This document shows positions 1 to 9,791 of a stretch of 64,000 nt of DNA, in pieces. The position numbers and the translations under genes were made by a program. The DNA lies in NCBI GenBank assembly GCA_031274765.1, contig JAISPR010000153.1, positions 1 to 64,000 on the forward strand, written 5' to 3'. Position 1 is the stretch's first letter. Every line of letters starts with the position of its first letter. The notes below the pieces were generated by a model that made no database searches, was not told where the DNA came from, and worked only from the letters and a program-made list of their open reading frames with translations. Source of the DNA: Nitrososphaerota archaeon. GTDB taxonomy: Archaea > Thermoproteota > Bathyarchaeia > Bathyarchaeales > Bathycorpusculaceae.

Positions 1-649
1 GCCTTTCCCAATATGAATGCGACGAAATCTGGACCTTTATTAAAAAAAAGAAAAGAAACTTGACAAATCAGGCAAAGATAAACCTGAATACGGTGACGCA
101 TACATCTATACCGCCGTAAAACGCCGCTCCTATTTGTTTTCTGCTTTTTCAGTGGGCAAATGGACCCAACAAACCTGCTTAAGTATGATTAAAAAATTTG
201 CCAAAGCTCTCAATTTGCCTTCTTTGCAGTGCCCTTTAGAATTATTTACGGATGGAAATGATGATTATACATATGTTTTGCCGCAATGTTTTGCCATAAA
301 TATGATTGATTATGGACAGTTGATTAAACTTAAGCAGAATGGGAGAATGGTGGGGAAGGAGAAGAGAATTATCTATGGAACACCGGCGTTAAAAGATATT
401 GAGACGACAGATGTGGAGAATTTTAATAGTATTTTGCGTGAGCGGTTGGGTCGGTTGGTTAGGAAGAGTAAGTGTTTTTCTAAGGTGAAGCGGCGTTTGG
501 TTTGTGCGGTTGAGTTGTTTCAGTTTTATTGGAATTTTATTAATGATTTTAAGGGTGGTTTTTCTCCGGGTCGGCTTGAGGGGTTGGTTGATCATTTGTG
601 GTCTTGGCATGAGTTCTTTTATTGTAGGGTGTTATCAAATCTAAATTAG
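1..649 (+). mobile_element. IS1-family-like transposase, 5' truncated by the window edge, coding split by a -1 frameshift
   Basis: Frame 3 gives LSQYECDEIWTFIKKK; after the A-run, frame 2 continues KKLDKSGKDKPEYGDAYIYTAVKRRSYLFSAFSVGKW...DVENFNSILRERLGRLVRKSKCFSK, resembling the IS1 InsB catalytic region. Confidence 0.75.
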
Positions 650-985
650 GACACTGCCTATGCTTCTTTTAGCCACATTTTTCGCCTCTAGAGGTATCAA
701 GGGGCAATTACCTGACATATAAAACCTACATAATTGTAGTTATTTAAACCCGAAAACGTTTTTTCATACTGATTTGATGTTTGCAGTAATTGAATTTTAT
801 AAAGTATTAACATACAACTATTAATATTGATATTAATGATGCTGTTTAACAAGTCAACCTAGTTTAGTCTCTTAAAAATTCAGACAGGGTTTATTTATGG
901 TGAACTGGTTTGACTGAGTATGTTCAAGTTGATAAAGAGATTTTAAAAGAGTTTTTAAAAGAAATAGGGGAATTGAAGAGACTTG

Positions 986-2203
986 TTAATGAACGATCTG
1001 TGGTTGGCCTTGAGATGCCATCAGAGACGAAATAGCCTCTTCAAGCTTGTTTAGTCTGGTCTGTAATTCGACATTATTTTTTTCAAGCACTTTTTCTTTA
1101 TGTGTCTCTGCATTTTCCAAGTTTAATGCGGTTTCTTTGTCTATGATCAGGTTGCAGGTGGCGCATCTTATTTTGCCTATGGGGTTTTTGTTACCGCATC
1201 GGGGGCAGTCGATTAGTTTTGCTATGCCCGCGTTTTTTGTTGTGGTTTTTAGTCCGTGGAGTTCTAGTATGGCGTCTTCTAGGTCTCGTGCGGAGAAGTG
1301 TACATATCGGCTGGTCATTTTGCTGCCGTGGGTCCAGCCTGCGAATTGTTCGAGGCGGGATTCGGTGAAGACTTTGGCCATGGATGTTAGGCTGGTGTGG
1401 CGGTAGAGGTAGGGCCAGATGTCTTTTTTTATGTCTGCTTTTTGGGCTACTCTTTTGATTATCGCACGGAAGTGCCGGTAGCTTAAACGGTTTCCTAGGT
1501 GGTTGTTGTCTAGGGCGCACCATAGTGGTGCGTCTGGTTCGTTTTTGTTTGGGTGGTCTTCTATCCAGTCTAGGAGGGTTTTACAGGACATGACTAGAGG
1601 TATGCGTTTTATGCCTGTTTTTCCGTTTGCGGCTATGAGGCAGTATTCTTCTTTGAATATCACGCTGCTGATGGTCATGGTTAAGAGTTCGCCGGGTCGC
1701 AGGGCCGCTTCAAATAGTACATAGATCATTGCTCTATCTCGCTTGTTGGTGGTGGCTTTTATGATTTCGATGAATTCTTCGGGTGTGAGTAGGCTTTCGG
1801 GTGTTACTCGTGAGTCTTTTTCTTTTACGGCTAGGCTGATCCAGTTTATTTCTGGGGGTAGGGGGGTGCCTTTGGCGCAGCTTCCTGTTTTGGCGTATTG
1901 TATGAGTTTGCGCAGGACTAGTTTTTTGTCGCGTTTGGTCCAGGCTTTTTGTTTGTTGGTGTTTATGGCGGCGATGGCTGTTTCTACGTCTTGTTTGGTC
2001 ATTGTTTTGAGATCAACGTTTATCATGCGTAGTAGTACGGGCATGTGGGCGGAGTATTTGGTTACGCGGGCTATGGAGAGGCCTATGGCGCTTAGGTGGT
2101 CTATGAAACGTAGGGCAATTTCGCCGTTACGCATTGGTTTGATGTTGCGGCGGTGTCTTACAAGGCGTTGGTCGTAGTCATGGATTGGCTCATTGGTTTT
2201 CAT
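986..2203 (-). CDS. Tyrosine recombinase/integrase with C-terminal zinc ribbon
   Basis: 405 aa; EAALRPGELL, YRHTSLT, GWTHGSKMTSRYVH catalytic motifs; CPRCGNKNPIGKIRCATC zinc ribbon; next to a tRNA 3' end. Confidence 0.88.
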   Translation of the reverse strand: MKTNEPIHDYDQRLVRHRRNIKPMRNGEIALRFIDHLSAIGLSIARVTKYSAHMPVLLRMINVDLKTMTKQDVETAIAAINTNKQKAWTKRDKKLVLRKLIQYAKTGSCAKGTPLPPEINWISLAVKEKDSRVTPESLLTPEEFIEIIKATTNKRDRAMIYVLFEAALRPGELLTMTISSVIFKEEYCLIAANGKTGIKRIPLVMSCKTLLDWIEDHPNKNEPDAPLWCALDNNHLGNRLSYRHFRAIIKRVAQKADIKKDIWPYLYRHTSLTSMAKVFTESRLEQFAGWTHGSKMTSRYVHFSARDLEDAILELHGLKTTTKNAGIAKLIDCPRCGNKNPIGKIRCATCNLIIDKETALNLENAETHKEKVLEKNNVELQTRLNKLEEAISSLMASQGQPQIVH

Positions 2204-2264
2204 GTTCTTAATAGTTTTTGGGAATTTTAAAACTTGAGGAAGAGCACCGGAAACAGAAGGATAG

Positions 2265-2339
2265 TGCTCTGGCCGGGATTCGAACCCGGGTCGCCGACTC
2301 GAGAGGCCGGCATACTTGACCGGACTATACTACCAGAGC
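2265..2339 (-). tRNA. tRNA-Glu (CTC)
   Basis: Reverse complement folds as a cloverleaf: GCTCTGG...CCAGAGC acceptor, anticodon loop CTCTCGA (CTC), T arm GGGTTCGAATCCC. Confidence 0.93.
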
Positions 2340-2482
2340 GCAGAGTTTAGGGTACATACACATTTCTCCTCTATTAATTTACCGTCCCCTTGTCAAGTAT
2401 CGAATGGGGATTATGTCGTTAAAATTGGGGCTAACAAAAAATAGAGTTAAAAATAATTAAAATTGGGGGGGATGAATTTGGG

Positions 2483-4120
2483 TTAGTCTTCGCCCATGCC
2501 GCCGGGTCCGCCTGCGGGTGCTTTGGGTGCTTTGGCTGTAATAACGTCATCAATGCGCAGTATGAGAGCGGCTGATTCGGAGGCTGATTTGATGGCTTGT
2601 TCTTTAACAAGAATTGGTTCGATGACACCGTTTTCTATACTGTCTTGGAGTTTGCCAGTGTAGACATTGAGACCTTTGAATTTACCTTCGTTTTTATCAT
2701 GTGTGCTACGAAGTTCGACAAGTATATCGATGGGTTCTAAGCCTGCATTTTCAGCTAGAGTCCGGGGGATAACTTCGACTGCATCTGCAAATGCTTCGAC
2801 TGCAAGTTGTTCGCGGCCGCCGACTTTGGTTGCGTATTTGCGGAGTTCTTTGGCGATTTCGATTTCGATTGCACCACCGCCTGGGACGATCTGATTGTCC
2901 TCTATTACGTCGGATACTACTGAGAGTGAATCAGTCATGGCACGTTCGGCTTCGTCAACTAATCGTTCAAGACCTGCGCGGATAAGGATTGCGACTGCAT
3001 GAGGATCTTTGCATTTTTCGACAAATATTAGTTTGTCATCGCCGATTTTGCGTTCTTCAACTATGCCTGCAAAGCCAAGGTCGTCTACTGCGAGGTCATC
3101 TAGATCGCTCACTATTCTGCCACTGGTTGCTCGGGCGAGTTTTTCCATGTCGGATTCTTTTACTCGTCGTGCAGCGATGATACCTTCTTTTGCGAGGAAA
3201 TGTTGGACCATGTCGTCGATGCCTTTTTGGCAGAAAATTACGGTTGCGCCTGAAGTTTTGAGTTTGGTGACCATGTCTTGTAGCATGGAGGTTTCTTGGT
3301 CAAGGAAGGCTTTCATTTGTGTTGGGTCTTTGATTCTAATTTCGGCTGAAATTTCGGTTTTTTCGATTTCTAGTGCTGAATCAAGGAGTGCGATTTTAGC
3401 GTTTTCTTTGCTTTTTGGCATGCCGGGGTTGACGATTTCTTTGTCTATGATTATTCCTTTGATAAGTTGAGTTTCAAGGAGACTTTTTCCGGTTTTTTTG
3501 ATGAGTTGGATATTGTCTATGTCAGCAATTGTTTTGTCTCCGCGTTGTTCAGTGATTTGTTTTACTGCGTCAATTGAGATTTCTGCTAGGTGATCGCGTG
3601 CTGAGCCAAGTGATTTGCTGCTCATGGCTGTTAGTGCGACTTTGAGGAGGACTTTTTTGTCGTTAATGTCTAGGGGTTGTGCTGTTTTGTTGATGACTTC
3701 GATGGCTTTTTGGCTTGCTTTGCGGAAACCGCTTACAAGAGTTGTGGGGTGGATGTTTTGTTCGAGAAGTTCTTCGGCTTTTTTGAGGAGTTCGCTTGAG
3801 AGCACGACTGCACTGGTGGTTCCGTCGCCGACCATGTCATCTTGGGTTTTGGCGATTTCGACCATCATTTTTGCTGCGGGGTGTTCTACGTCGATTTCTT
3901 TTAGGATTGCAGCACCATCGTTTGTGATGGTGATGTCGCCGAGGCTGTCGATAAGCATTTTGTCCATGCCCCGGGGTCCCAGAGTGGTTTTAAGCACTTC
4001 GCCGATGACTCGGGCAGCCATAATATTATTTCGTTGGGCTTCTTTGCCTCTGCTTCGGGTGGTTCCTTCTTTGAGGATGAGGACGGGTTGTCCTGAGCCT
4101 GTTGTTGTTAAATACGCCAT
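2483..4120 (-). CDS. ths: Thermosome subunit (group II chaperonin)
   Basis: 545 aa; LGPRGMDKMLIDSLGDITITNDGAAIL, GDGTTSAVVL, C-terminal GGPGGMGED. Confidence 0.98.
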   Translation of the reverse strand: MAYLTTTGSGQPVLILKEGTTRSRGKEAQRNNIMAARVIGEVLKTTLGPRGMDKMLIDSLGDITITNDGAAILKEIDVEHPAAKMMVEIAKTQDDMVGDGTTSAVVLSSELLKKAEELLEQNIHPTTLVSGFRKASQKAIEVINKTAQPLDINDKKVLLKVALTAMSSKSLGSARDHLAEISIDAVKQITEQRGDKTIADIDNIQLIKKTGKSLLETQLIKGIIIDKEIVNPGMPKSKENAKIALLDSALEIEKTEISAEIRIKDPTQMKAFLDQETSMLQDMVTKLKTSGATVIFCQKGIDDMVQHFLAKEGIIAARRVKESDMEKLARATSGRIVSDLDDLAVDDLGFAGIVEERKIGDDKLIFVEKCKDPHAVAILIRAGLERLVDEAERAMTDSLSVVSDVIEDNQIVPGGGAIEIEIAKELRKYATKVGGREQLAVEAFADAVEVIPRTLAENAGLEPIDILVELRSTHDKNEGKFKGLNVYTGKLQDSIENGVIEPILVKEQAIKSASESAALILRIDDVITAKAPKAPAGGPGGMGED

Positions 4121-4467
4121 ATTGTTATCCCTACTTTAGTAGAATAGTCTATTTCAGAAATATGCAGAAAGTAAACGAAAATATAAACGTTAAGGCTTCG
4201 CAGTGAGTCTTGCAGGTTTGATTAGGGTGTAGACTAAAATTTTTTGTTAAAATTGGGGTAAATTATTTGTTGGCCGCGAGCGGTGAGCGTGATTTTAGGG
4301 TGCATAGTTTTTTTCAAGTTATCATGAAAAGTTCTATTGCTATAACAGGAGGGTAGTGCAACAGCATTAACGGGTAATGTGGTGAGTGTATTGGAATGTG
4401 AGTGGTTTAGTCCATTGATAGTGCTCGGAATTTGGAGGTTATTTGGGTTATTTAGGTCTGTGTGGGA

Positions 4468-4570
4468 GACTGTCTGAAAACTAGAATTTTTTGTATTTTT
4501 GGTGTAAACGGACGGAGAAAAACAGTTCTTTTTTTGTTTTTCTGGGATTTTTGTTAGTTTTCGGACAGTC
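4468..4570 (+). repeat. 103-bp dispersed repeat family 1, copy A
   Basis: GACTGTCTGAAAACTAG...TTAGTTTTCGGACAGTC; ends are inverted repeats; internal AGAAAAACA/TGTTTTTCT stem. Confidence 0.9.
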
Positions 4571-5191
4571 GGGGGGTTTGTGTGGTTATATTTGTGGTTA
4601 ATGTTAGGGGTTGTTTTTGTGGGGGATTTCTGTGTGGTTAAGTGTTTTGATAGAGAATTTAATTATATGGGTATATATTTTCATATTTTTGTTTATCAGT
4701 AAACAAAACTGTGAGGTTGTATTAGTATTTGTGGAATTTGTCGGTAATGATGAAGTAAATAATATTTTGGAGTGGTTGGGGGAGTTGGGGGTGTTGAAAA
4801 TGTTTGAACTCTAGTCGGAGATGGGTATGGAAATGATGGTGTATGGTTTAATTTTTGAACTCGGGTGTATGAACGTTTGTCATTTTTTGAGGTTATTTGT
4901 CGGGTATGTAAAAGTTGTAGGAGGTGGTTGTGTCTGGGCTGACTATAATTATTTGGTGTTATTAGTTCAGACTGCGATTATTCAACATAGCTGACAGCAT
5001 ACGCGTTTCATGATAAAAATATATGTGTATTAGGTGATTGTTTTTTGGTTAATAAATATATTTTTACAAATAAATCATTAATATAGATTGTAAAAAATTA
5101 ATTTTAATAATTTATTTGAGTTATATTTAACCAGTAAAGCTTTAATTTAAAGTTAACCTATGAATATCGGCACGAATTAGGTGAAAGGGGA

Positions 5192-6658
5192 ATGCTTGAA
5201 AGACTGATAGAGAATCCGACATTAGGCAAATTTATTCTCGAGCGATTAAAAACAAACGCATTTGATTCTTTTGAAATTCCACTATCAAAAGCAATTGAAA
5301 ATCAAACAGGAGCCTTAACCCATAAATTTGAACATTTAGAAAAAACAACCATAGGCAAAAAACTGGGAATTCACAAAAAAACAGACCTCAAAGACCTGCC
5401 CTACACTGACTATGCTTTTTATGAACCCTTCTACGAAAACCCCACACAGGATGCTTTCATCTATCCACTTGAAGAATACGCAACACTCAAAACAAGCGGA
5501 ACCACAGGCAGAAACAAAACAATCCTAGTTCCACGCAGAGCCATGCAAAAAGCACTCAGAGAAACAGCACTCCCAGTAGTTTTCGCTCTATTCCACGACG
5601 ACAAAAAAATAACCCTACAATATGGAGATACATTCTATCTCAATATGGGACCAGCACCCTACATATCAGGCTCCATGTTCAACATGGGATCCAAAAATAA
5701 ACGAGCACCATTCCTAAAGCTAGTCCCAAATATCAACATCACATACAAAGAAAAAGTAGATTACTTCATTTTAAACCACAGAAAAATCGATGCCGCCTGG
5801 ATCATGGCCTCAACATTAATCACCCAAATAATGCCCAAATTAAAAGAACCTATAAATCTCAAAGGCATAATTGTAATGGATGACCTAATAGCCAAAACCC
5901 ACAAAGACGACATAGCAAAATTCACAGGAACCTCGCCCAAAACATGTTTTTCATCAACTGAAACTATCTCACCCACAATACCCTCAGTTCAACACTCCAT
6001 GGGTTTCATATTTGACCCACGACGGGGAATTTTTGAATTTACAACATGTGAAAATGAACAAATAGATAAAACAATTGGACTAGAACAAGTAGAAGTAGGA
6101 AAAGTATACCGCCTAATTTATACCGACCTGATAGGCGAAATAACAAGGTATGATACAGCCAATGCCTTTAAGTGCATAGCTAAGGGCGATAATATTATTA
6201 ACACTGATTATCCAGTGTTTGAATACAACTCAAGACTTGACTCCACCATCTCAATAATGAATTTCACCAGAATGGGGGAGGCAGAATTATTTGAGGCATT
6301 TCATATTCTTGGTCTGAATTTTGTTGATTTCACCACAAAACTCAACATGGAACAAGGCCGGGAATATCTATACATCTATGCAGAGGTAATTGATCAAAAT
6401 CAAAATCGGATAACAGAAGAAAATATTCACCGATATTTCTATGCAAAAAATCCGGATTATAAATTGCTTTCTGATTCGTTTACATATCGGCCGATTAGGC
6501 TAAGGTTTTTGCCACAAGGCACTTTTGTTAATTATCTTGAAAACAGAAAGGGTGCGTTTCCGAAAATATGTCGAATTGGTATAAGCGACTACGAATTAGA
6601 ACAATTATGTAGTTCCGCTGAAAACAATACGAATATTGGGAGTAAAACGCACACTTGA
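5192..6658 (+). CDS. Adenylate-forming enzyme, GH3/PaaK-like
   Basis: 488 aa; TLKTSGTTGRNKTILVPR nucleotide-binding loop, CFSSTETISPTIP, KVYRLIYTDLIGEITRYDTAN. Confidence 0.75.
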   Translation: MLERLIENPTLGKFILERLKTNAFDSFEIPLSKAIENQTGALTHKFEHLEKTTIGKKLGIHKKTDLKDLPYTDYAFYEPFYENPTQDAFIYPLEEYATLKTSGTTGRNKTILVPRRAMQKALRETALPVVFALFHDDKKITLQYGDTFYLNMGPAPYISGSMFNMGSKNKRAPFLKLVPNINITYKEKVDYFILNHRKIDAAWIMASTLITQIMPKLKEPINLKGIIVMDDLIAKTHKDDIAKFTGTSPKTCFSSTETISPTIPSVQHSMGFIFDPRRGIFEFTTCENEQIDKTIGLEQVEVGKVYRLIYTDLIGEITRYDTANAFKCIAKGDNIINTDYPVFEYNSRLDSTISIMNFTRMGEAELFEAFHILGLNFVDFTTKLNMEQGREYLYIYAEVIDQNQNRITEENIHRYFYAKNPDYKLLSDSFTYRPIRLRFLPQGTFVNYLENRKGAFPKICRIGISDYELEQLCSSAENNTNIGSKTHT

Positions 6659-7806
6659 TAGATATAAATTTGATTTTTTTAATATTAAACGGTATTTTTA
6701 CAACCGTTTGCGGTTTGATAATTTCATATTATGTTATAAAAAAACGTGTTAGTGAAAGTGTTTTTCACTATACATGGGCAACAGGTTTTTTACTTTATGG
6801 GGTCGAAATATTTCTAAGAGCATCAAACTTGCATCTCAACATCATTTATTTGATATTTTTTAGCGCATTTATGCTATTTGTATACGGTGTTTGGAAACTA
6901 TGTAAAATTAAACAACTGATAATCGCGTTTAGCGTTGCACTACTATCACTTTCCATTATAGGGGTTATATCGTTTTCGGAATTGATTCCATGGTATCTTT
7001 TGCAATTTGTCAGCTACACTGTTTTGTTTTTGTTTGTAGCAATCCCCATATTTCTACATCGAATATTGTTTGGAAAAAGTGCGGACCGACTACTAATAGG
7101 CTGGATTTTACTCTACACCACAAACACGGCGCATCTTGTTTTGAACACTGGCTCAAGCTGGATTATTGATGCCTTTGCAGTTGTAGCAAAAATAATCATT
7201 CTATTTGGCGTTTTAGACTACGACTTTGTAGTCATAGCCGATAAAGCTCTGGTAAAAAGATTCCCTGCACCTGAGGCCGGCTATGAACCGGAAGGCAGGT
7301 TAATTTTACTAGTTTCATCAGAGAGTGCTAATGCCACAGTGAAAGAAACCAATTGGTTAAAGAAAAAAACCGCTGAAAACGTTAATGAAAAAGTTGAAAC
7401 TACCGTTTTTGTTTTTCAAGACGTGTTTCCATACAAAGAATTACGAGCCATTAAATGGATTAATCCAGAAAAAGTTTCAGTATATTTGTTTTCCTCAAGC
7501 GCTCAAAAAACAAAAGCAGAATTCATCGTGCTTCCCATGGGTTTAACCCAAATTGGAGCGGCTCTCTCGCAGGCAACATTACGGCACCAAAGAACAGAAA
7601 AATACTGTGATGTGATATTTTTGCATTTTTCATTGTTAATTCAGGTTTTTGGTTCAGATGCAGTTTATAATATGTTACTCAACAAGATGGGATACATAAG
7701 AGAAAATGGCATAAAGCTATATGCAGTCTTTTATCCAACAATGCACTCTGATCCAGCTACTGTTGCACTTTTTACTCGATTAGCAGATGAGATAATTAAG
7801 CTGTAA
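6655..7806 (+). CDS. Multi-TM sensor-like protein with C-terminal DUF835-like domain
   Basis: TTG start overlaps the upstream TGA stop; about seven N-terminal hydrophobic helices, soluble C-terminal domain (CDVIFLHFSLLIQVFGSDAVYNMLLNKMGYIRENGIKLYAVFYPTMHSD). Confidence 0.7.
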   Translation: MIDINLIFLILNGIFTTVCGLIISYYVIKKRVSESVFHYTWATGFLLYGVEIFLRASNLHLNIIYLIFFSAFMLFVYGVWKLCKIKQLIIAFSVALLSLSIIGVISFSELIPWYLLQFVSYTVLFLFVAIPIFLHRILFGKSADRLLIGWILLYTTNTAHLVLNTGSSWIIDAFAVVAKIIILFGVLDYDFVVIADKALVKRFPAPEAGYEPEGRLILLVSSESANATVKETNWLKKKTAENVNEKVETTVFVFQDVFPYKELRAIKWINPEKVSVYLFSSSAQKTKAEFIVLPMGLTQIGAALSQATLRHQRTEKYCDVIFLHFSLLIQVFGSDAVYNMLLNKMGYIRENGIKLYAVFYPTMHSDPATVALFTRLADEIIKL

Positions 7807-8521
7807 CAGGCTCGGTTGCATAGACAACAAAACCGTTATCAGAGATTTCGTATTTTCGCGGCTGATCATCATGTTTTATGCCGCGCATTTTTTCGATCCA
7901 TGCAGTTTTAGTTATGGTAAAATTATGCTGAGAATTGGAAAGGATAATTACTCCATCGGCAAGGTATTCTTCTACAAAGAAGCCTTCTTCTGCAGGGGAT
8001 GATGATTCAGAAGTTATCAAGGCAGTGCAGTTCATTTTGCGTAGGCCTTGCATTAATTCGAGTACTTCTAAGCGTTTGTCAGTGGGGAATCGTTGGTGGA
8101 TTATCGCGCTAGTGATTGAGTCTATGACTATTCGGTTAGCGCCTGAACTTGTGACTAGAATTTGTAGCTGGTCAACGGTATTGGAGATTAGAGGTTTTTG
8201 AATGTTTGAGGTTTTTATTTCTTCACCGAATTTGTATACCATTCTACTGCCGTCAAATAAGCCGATTAATTTTTCTTTTTCGTATTTTTCTAAATCAAAG
8301 CCCAGGTTAGCAGCTGTTCGGCGTATTGAGGCTACAGGTTCTTCGAGTGTGACATAAAGGCCTATTTCGCCTTTTTTTGCGCCGTCAAGAAGGTATTGTA
8401 GTGAAAAAATTGTTTTGCCGGCACCAGGTCCGCCTCGTAACAATATTACTCTGTTGGGGAGAAAACCCCCTTTTAACATTTCGTCGATACCCTTGACGCC
8501 TGTGGAGACTCTCGAGAACAT
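7796..8521 (-). CDS. KaiC-like RecA-superfamily ATPase
   Basis: 241 aa; TGVKGIDEMLKGGF, Walker A GGPGAGKT, Walker B RIVIDSITS, C-terminal KMRGIKHDDQPRKYEISDNGFVVY. Confidence 0.92.
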   Translation of the reverse strand: MFSRVSTGVKGIDEMLKGGFLPNRVILLRGGPGAGKTIFSLQYLLDGAKKGEIGLYVTLEEPVASIRRTAANLGFDLEKYEKEKLIGLFDGSRMVYKFGEEIKTSNIQKPLISNTVDQLQILVTSSGANRIVIDSITSAIIHQRFPTDKRLEVLELMQGLRKMNCTALITSESSSPAEEGFFVEEYLADGVIILSNSQHNFTITKTAWIEKMRGIKHDDQPRKYEISDNGFVVYATEPVTA

Positions 8522-8749
8522 AACTATAGTAAGCTAGATGTTGGTTATAAATTGATTGTGTTTCAGTCGAATATGCATACAGAATCAACCGCATACAACA
8601 ATATAGTGTATGACAATTTATGCATCATAAACTACAAAACAAAATAGTTTTTTATGCATAAACAACTGAAAATAAAGTTTAACGCCACGTTTTTAAAGCA
8701 AGCAAGCATTGTACAAGAAACTCGAAAATTAACCCACCCCCAATATCCA

Positions 8750-8859
8750 GGTTTTCATTTTTTCCAAGTATACAGTTTGAACTACCAAAACACAAGACAT
8801 CCAGATTTTTCAAATCATATAAAACGCCTAAACTAGAAAAAGCATTCAAACTAAAAACT
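8750..8859 (+). repeat. Dispersed repeat family 4, copy 1
   Basis: Shares TTTTCATTTTTT..., GTTTGAACTAYCAAAA, TTTTTCAAATCATAYAAAAYGCCTAAAC and ATTCAAACTAAAAA with 15661-15775. Confidence 0.75.
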
Positions 8860-8957
8860 CACAACAATCAACCCACCAAAAACACCCCACCACACCACAT
8901 TAAACCCAACAAACCAAACACCCACCAAACCACCCAAAAAATAGCAAAACCCCAACA

Positions 8958-9060
8958 GACTATCCAAAAACTAACACAAATCCCAGAAAAACAAAAAAAG
9001 AACCACTTTTCTCCGCCCATTTACACCAAAAACACAAAAAATTCTAGTTTTCAGACAGTC
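8958..9060 (-). repeat. 103-bp dispersed repeat family 1, copy B
   Basis: Reverse complement GACTGTCTGAAAACTAGAATTTTTTGTGTTTTTGGTGTAAATGGGCGGAG...GTTAGTTTTTGGATAGTC; exactly 103 bp. Confidence 0.9.
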
Positions 9061-9134
9061 TCACCCAGTTACACCAAAAACACAAAAACTATTTTTTAAA
9101 CAACCACCCAACCTCAAACATCAACATAACAAAC

Positions 9135-9791
9135 TCAACACACATTCTTTAACCGTTCACAAAGCAACCTCTCAGCCAACAACAACTCTGGCACCGTATT
9201 AATATTAACTGCTAATTCGTCGTAATCTAAAACGTATATATCTTGATCAAGCCATTCATCACCATAACGTTTCCCACCATCAATCACATTTATCCCAACC
9301 GGCACTAACTCCTGCCCCGCCTCCACAAAAGAATAATCAACACCCATCCCCAACCGAACCTTAATCGCCAACGGAACCGCAACAGTCAACGCAGGCTTAC
9401 CACAACACACATAACGCTCCACAACATCATCAAACATCGCCGATGTTACCAACGGCAAATCAGCAGCAACCGCCAAAAAAACACCCAACCGCAACAGCTG
9501 TACAACATAACCCATATCAGACACATAATCTTTACCAGGCGTCTCAACAACCTCCACATCATACTGCCCCATCAACGCCATGGTTTTAGGCGTAACAACA
9601 GACGTAGCAACAATAACACGATCAATTTGTTTTGCATCACTAAGCGCAGAAAGCACATAATCAATAACAGGTTTACCACAAACATCAATAAGCGGCTTCT
9701 CCACAGGCAACCCTAACCGCGTACCTCGCCCCCCCGCCATAACCAACGCAGTTACACCCATGACCCCACCCCCAACAATACAACCACACAA
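9135..9791 (-). CDS. cobY: CobY-type adenosylcobinamide-phosphate guanylyltransferase, copy 1
   Basis: VTALVMAGGRGTRLGLPVEKPLIDVCGKPVIDYVL nucleotidyltransferase motif; adjacent to cobS. Likely start near 9761. Confidence 0.85.
   Translation of the reverse strand: MCGCIVGGGVMGVTALVMAGGRGTRLGLPVEKPLIDVCGKPVIDYVLSALSDAKQIDRVIVATSVVTPKTMALMGQYDVEVVETPGKDYVSDMGYVVQLLRLGVFLAVAADLPLVTSAMFDDVVERYVCCGKPALTVAVPLAIKVRLGMGVDYSFVEAGQELVPVGINVIDGGKRYGDEWLDQDIYVLDYDELAVNINTVPELLLAERLLCERLKNVC

Noticed and set aside
3615-4139. 174-aa ORF antisense to the thermosome gene
   Set aside because: Mirror of a strong coding frame; no independent support. Same reasoning for the other antisense ORFs inside his, car, thr and cob genes.
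4611-4814. 67-aa plus-strand ORF just after repeat copy A
   Set aside because: Low-complexity hydrophobic translation in G/T-rich decayed DNA, no recognisable domain; likely spurious.
8654-8836. 60-aa ORF overlapping repeat family 4 copy 1
   Set aside because: The second copy of the repeat does not preserve the frame, so it is better explained as a noncoding repeat.
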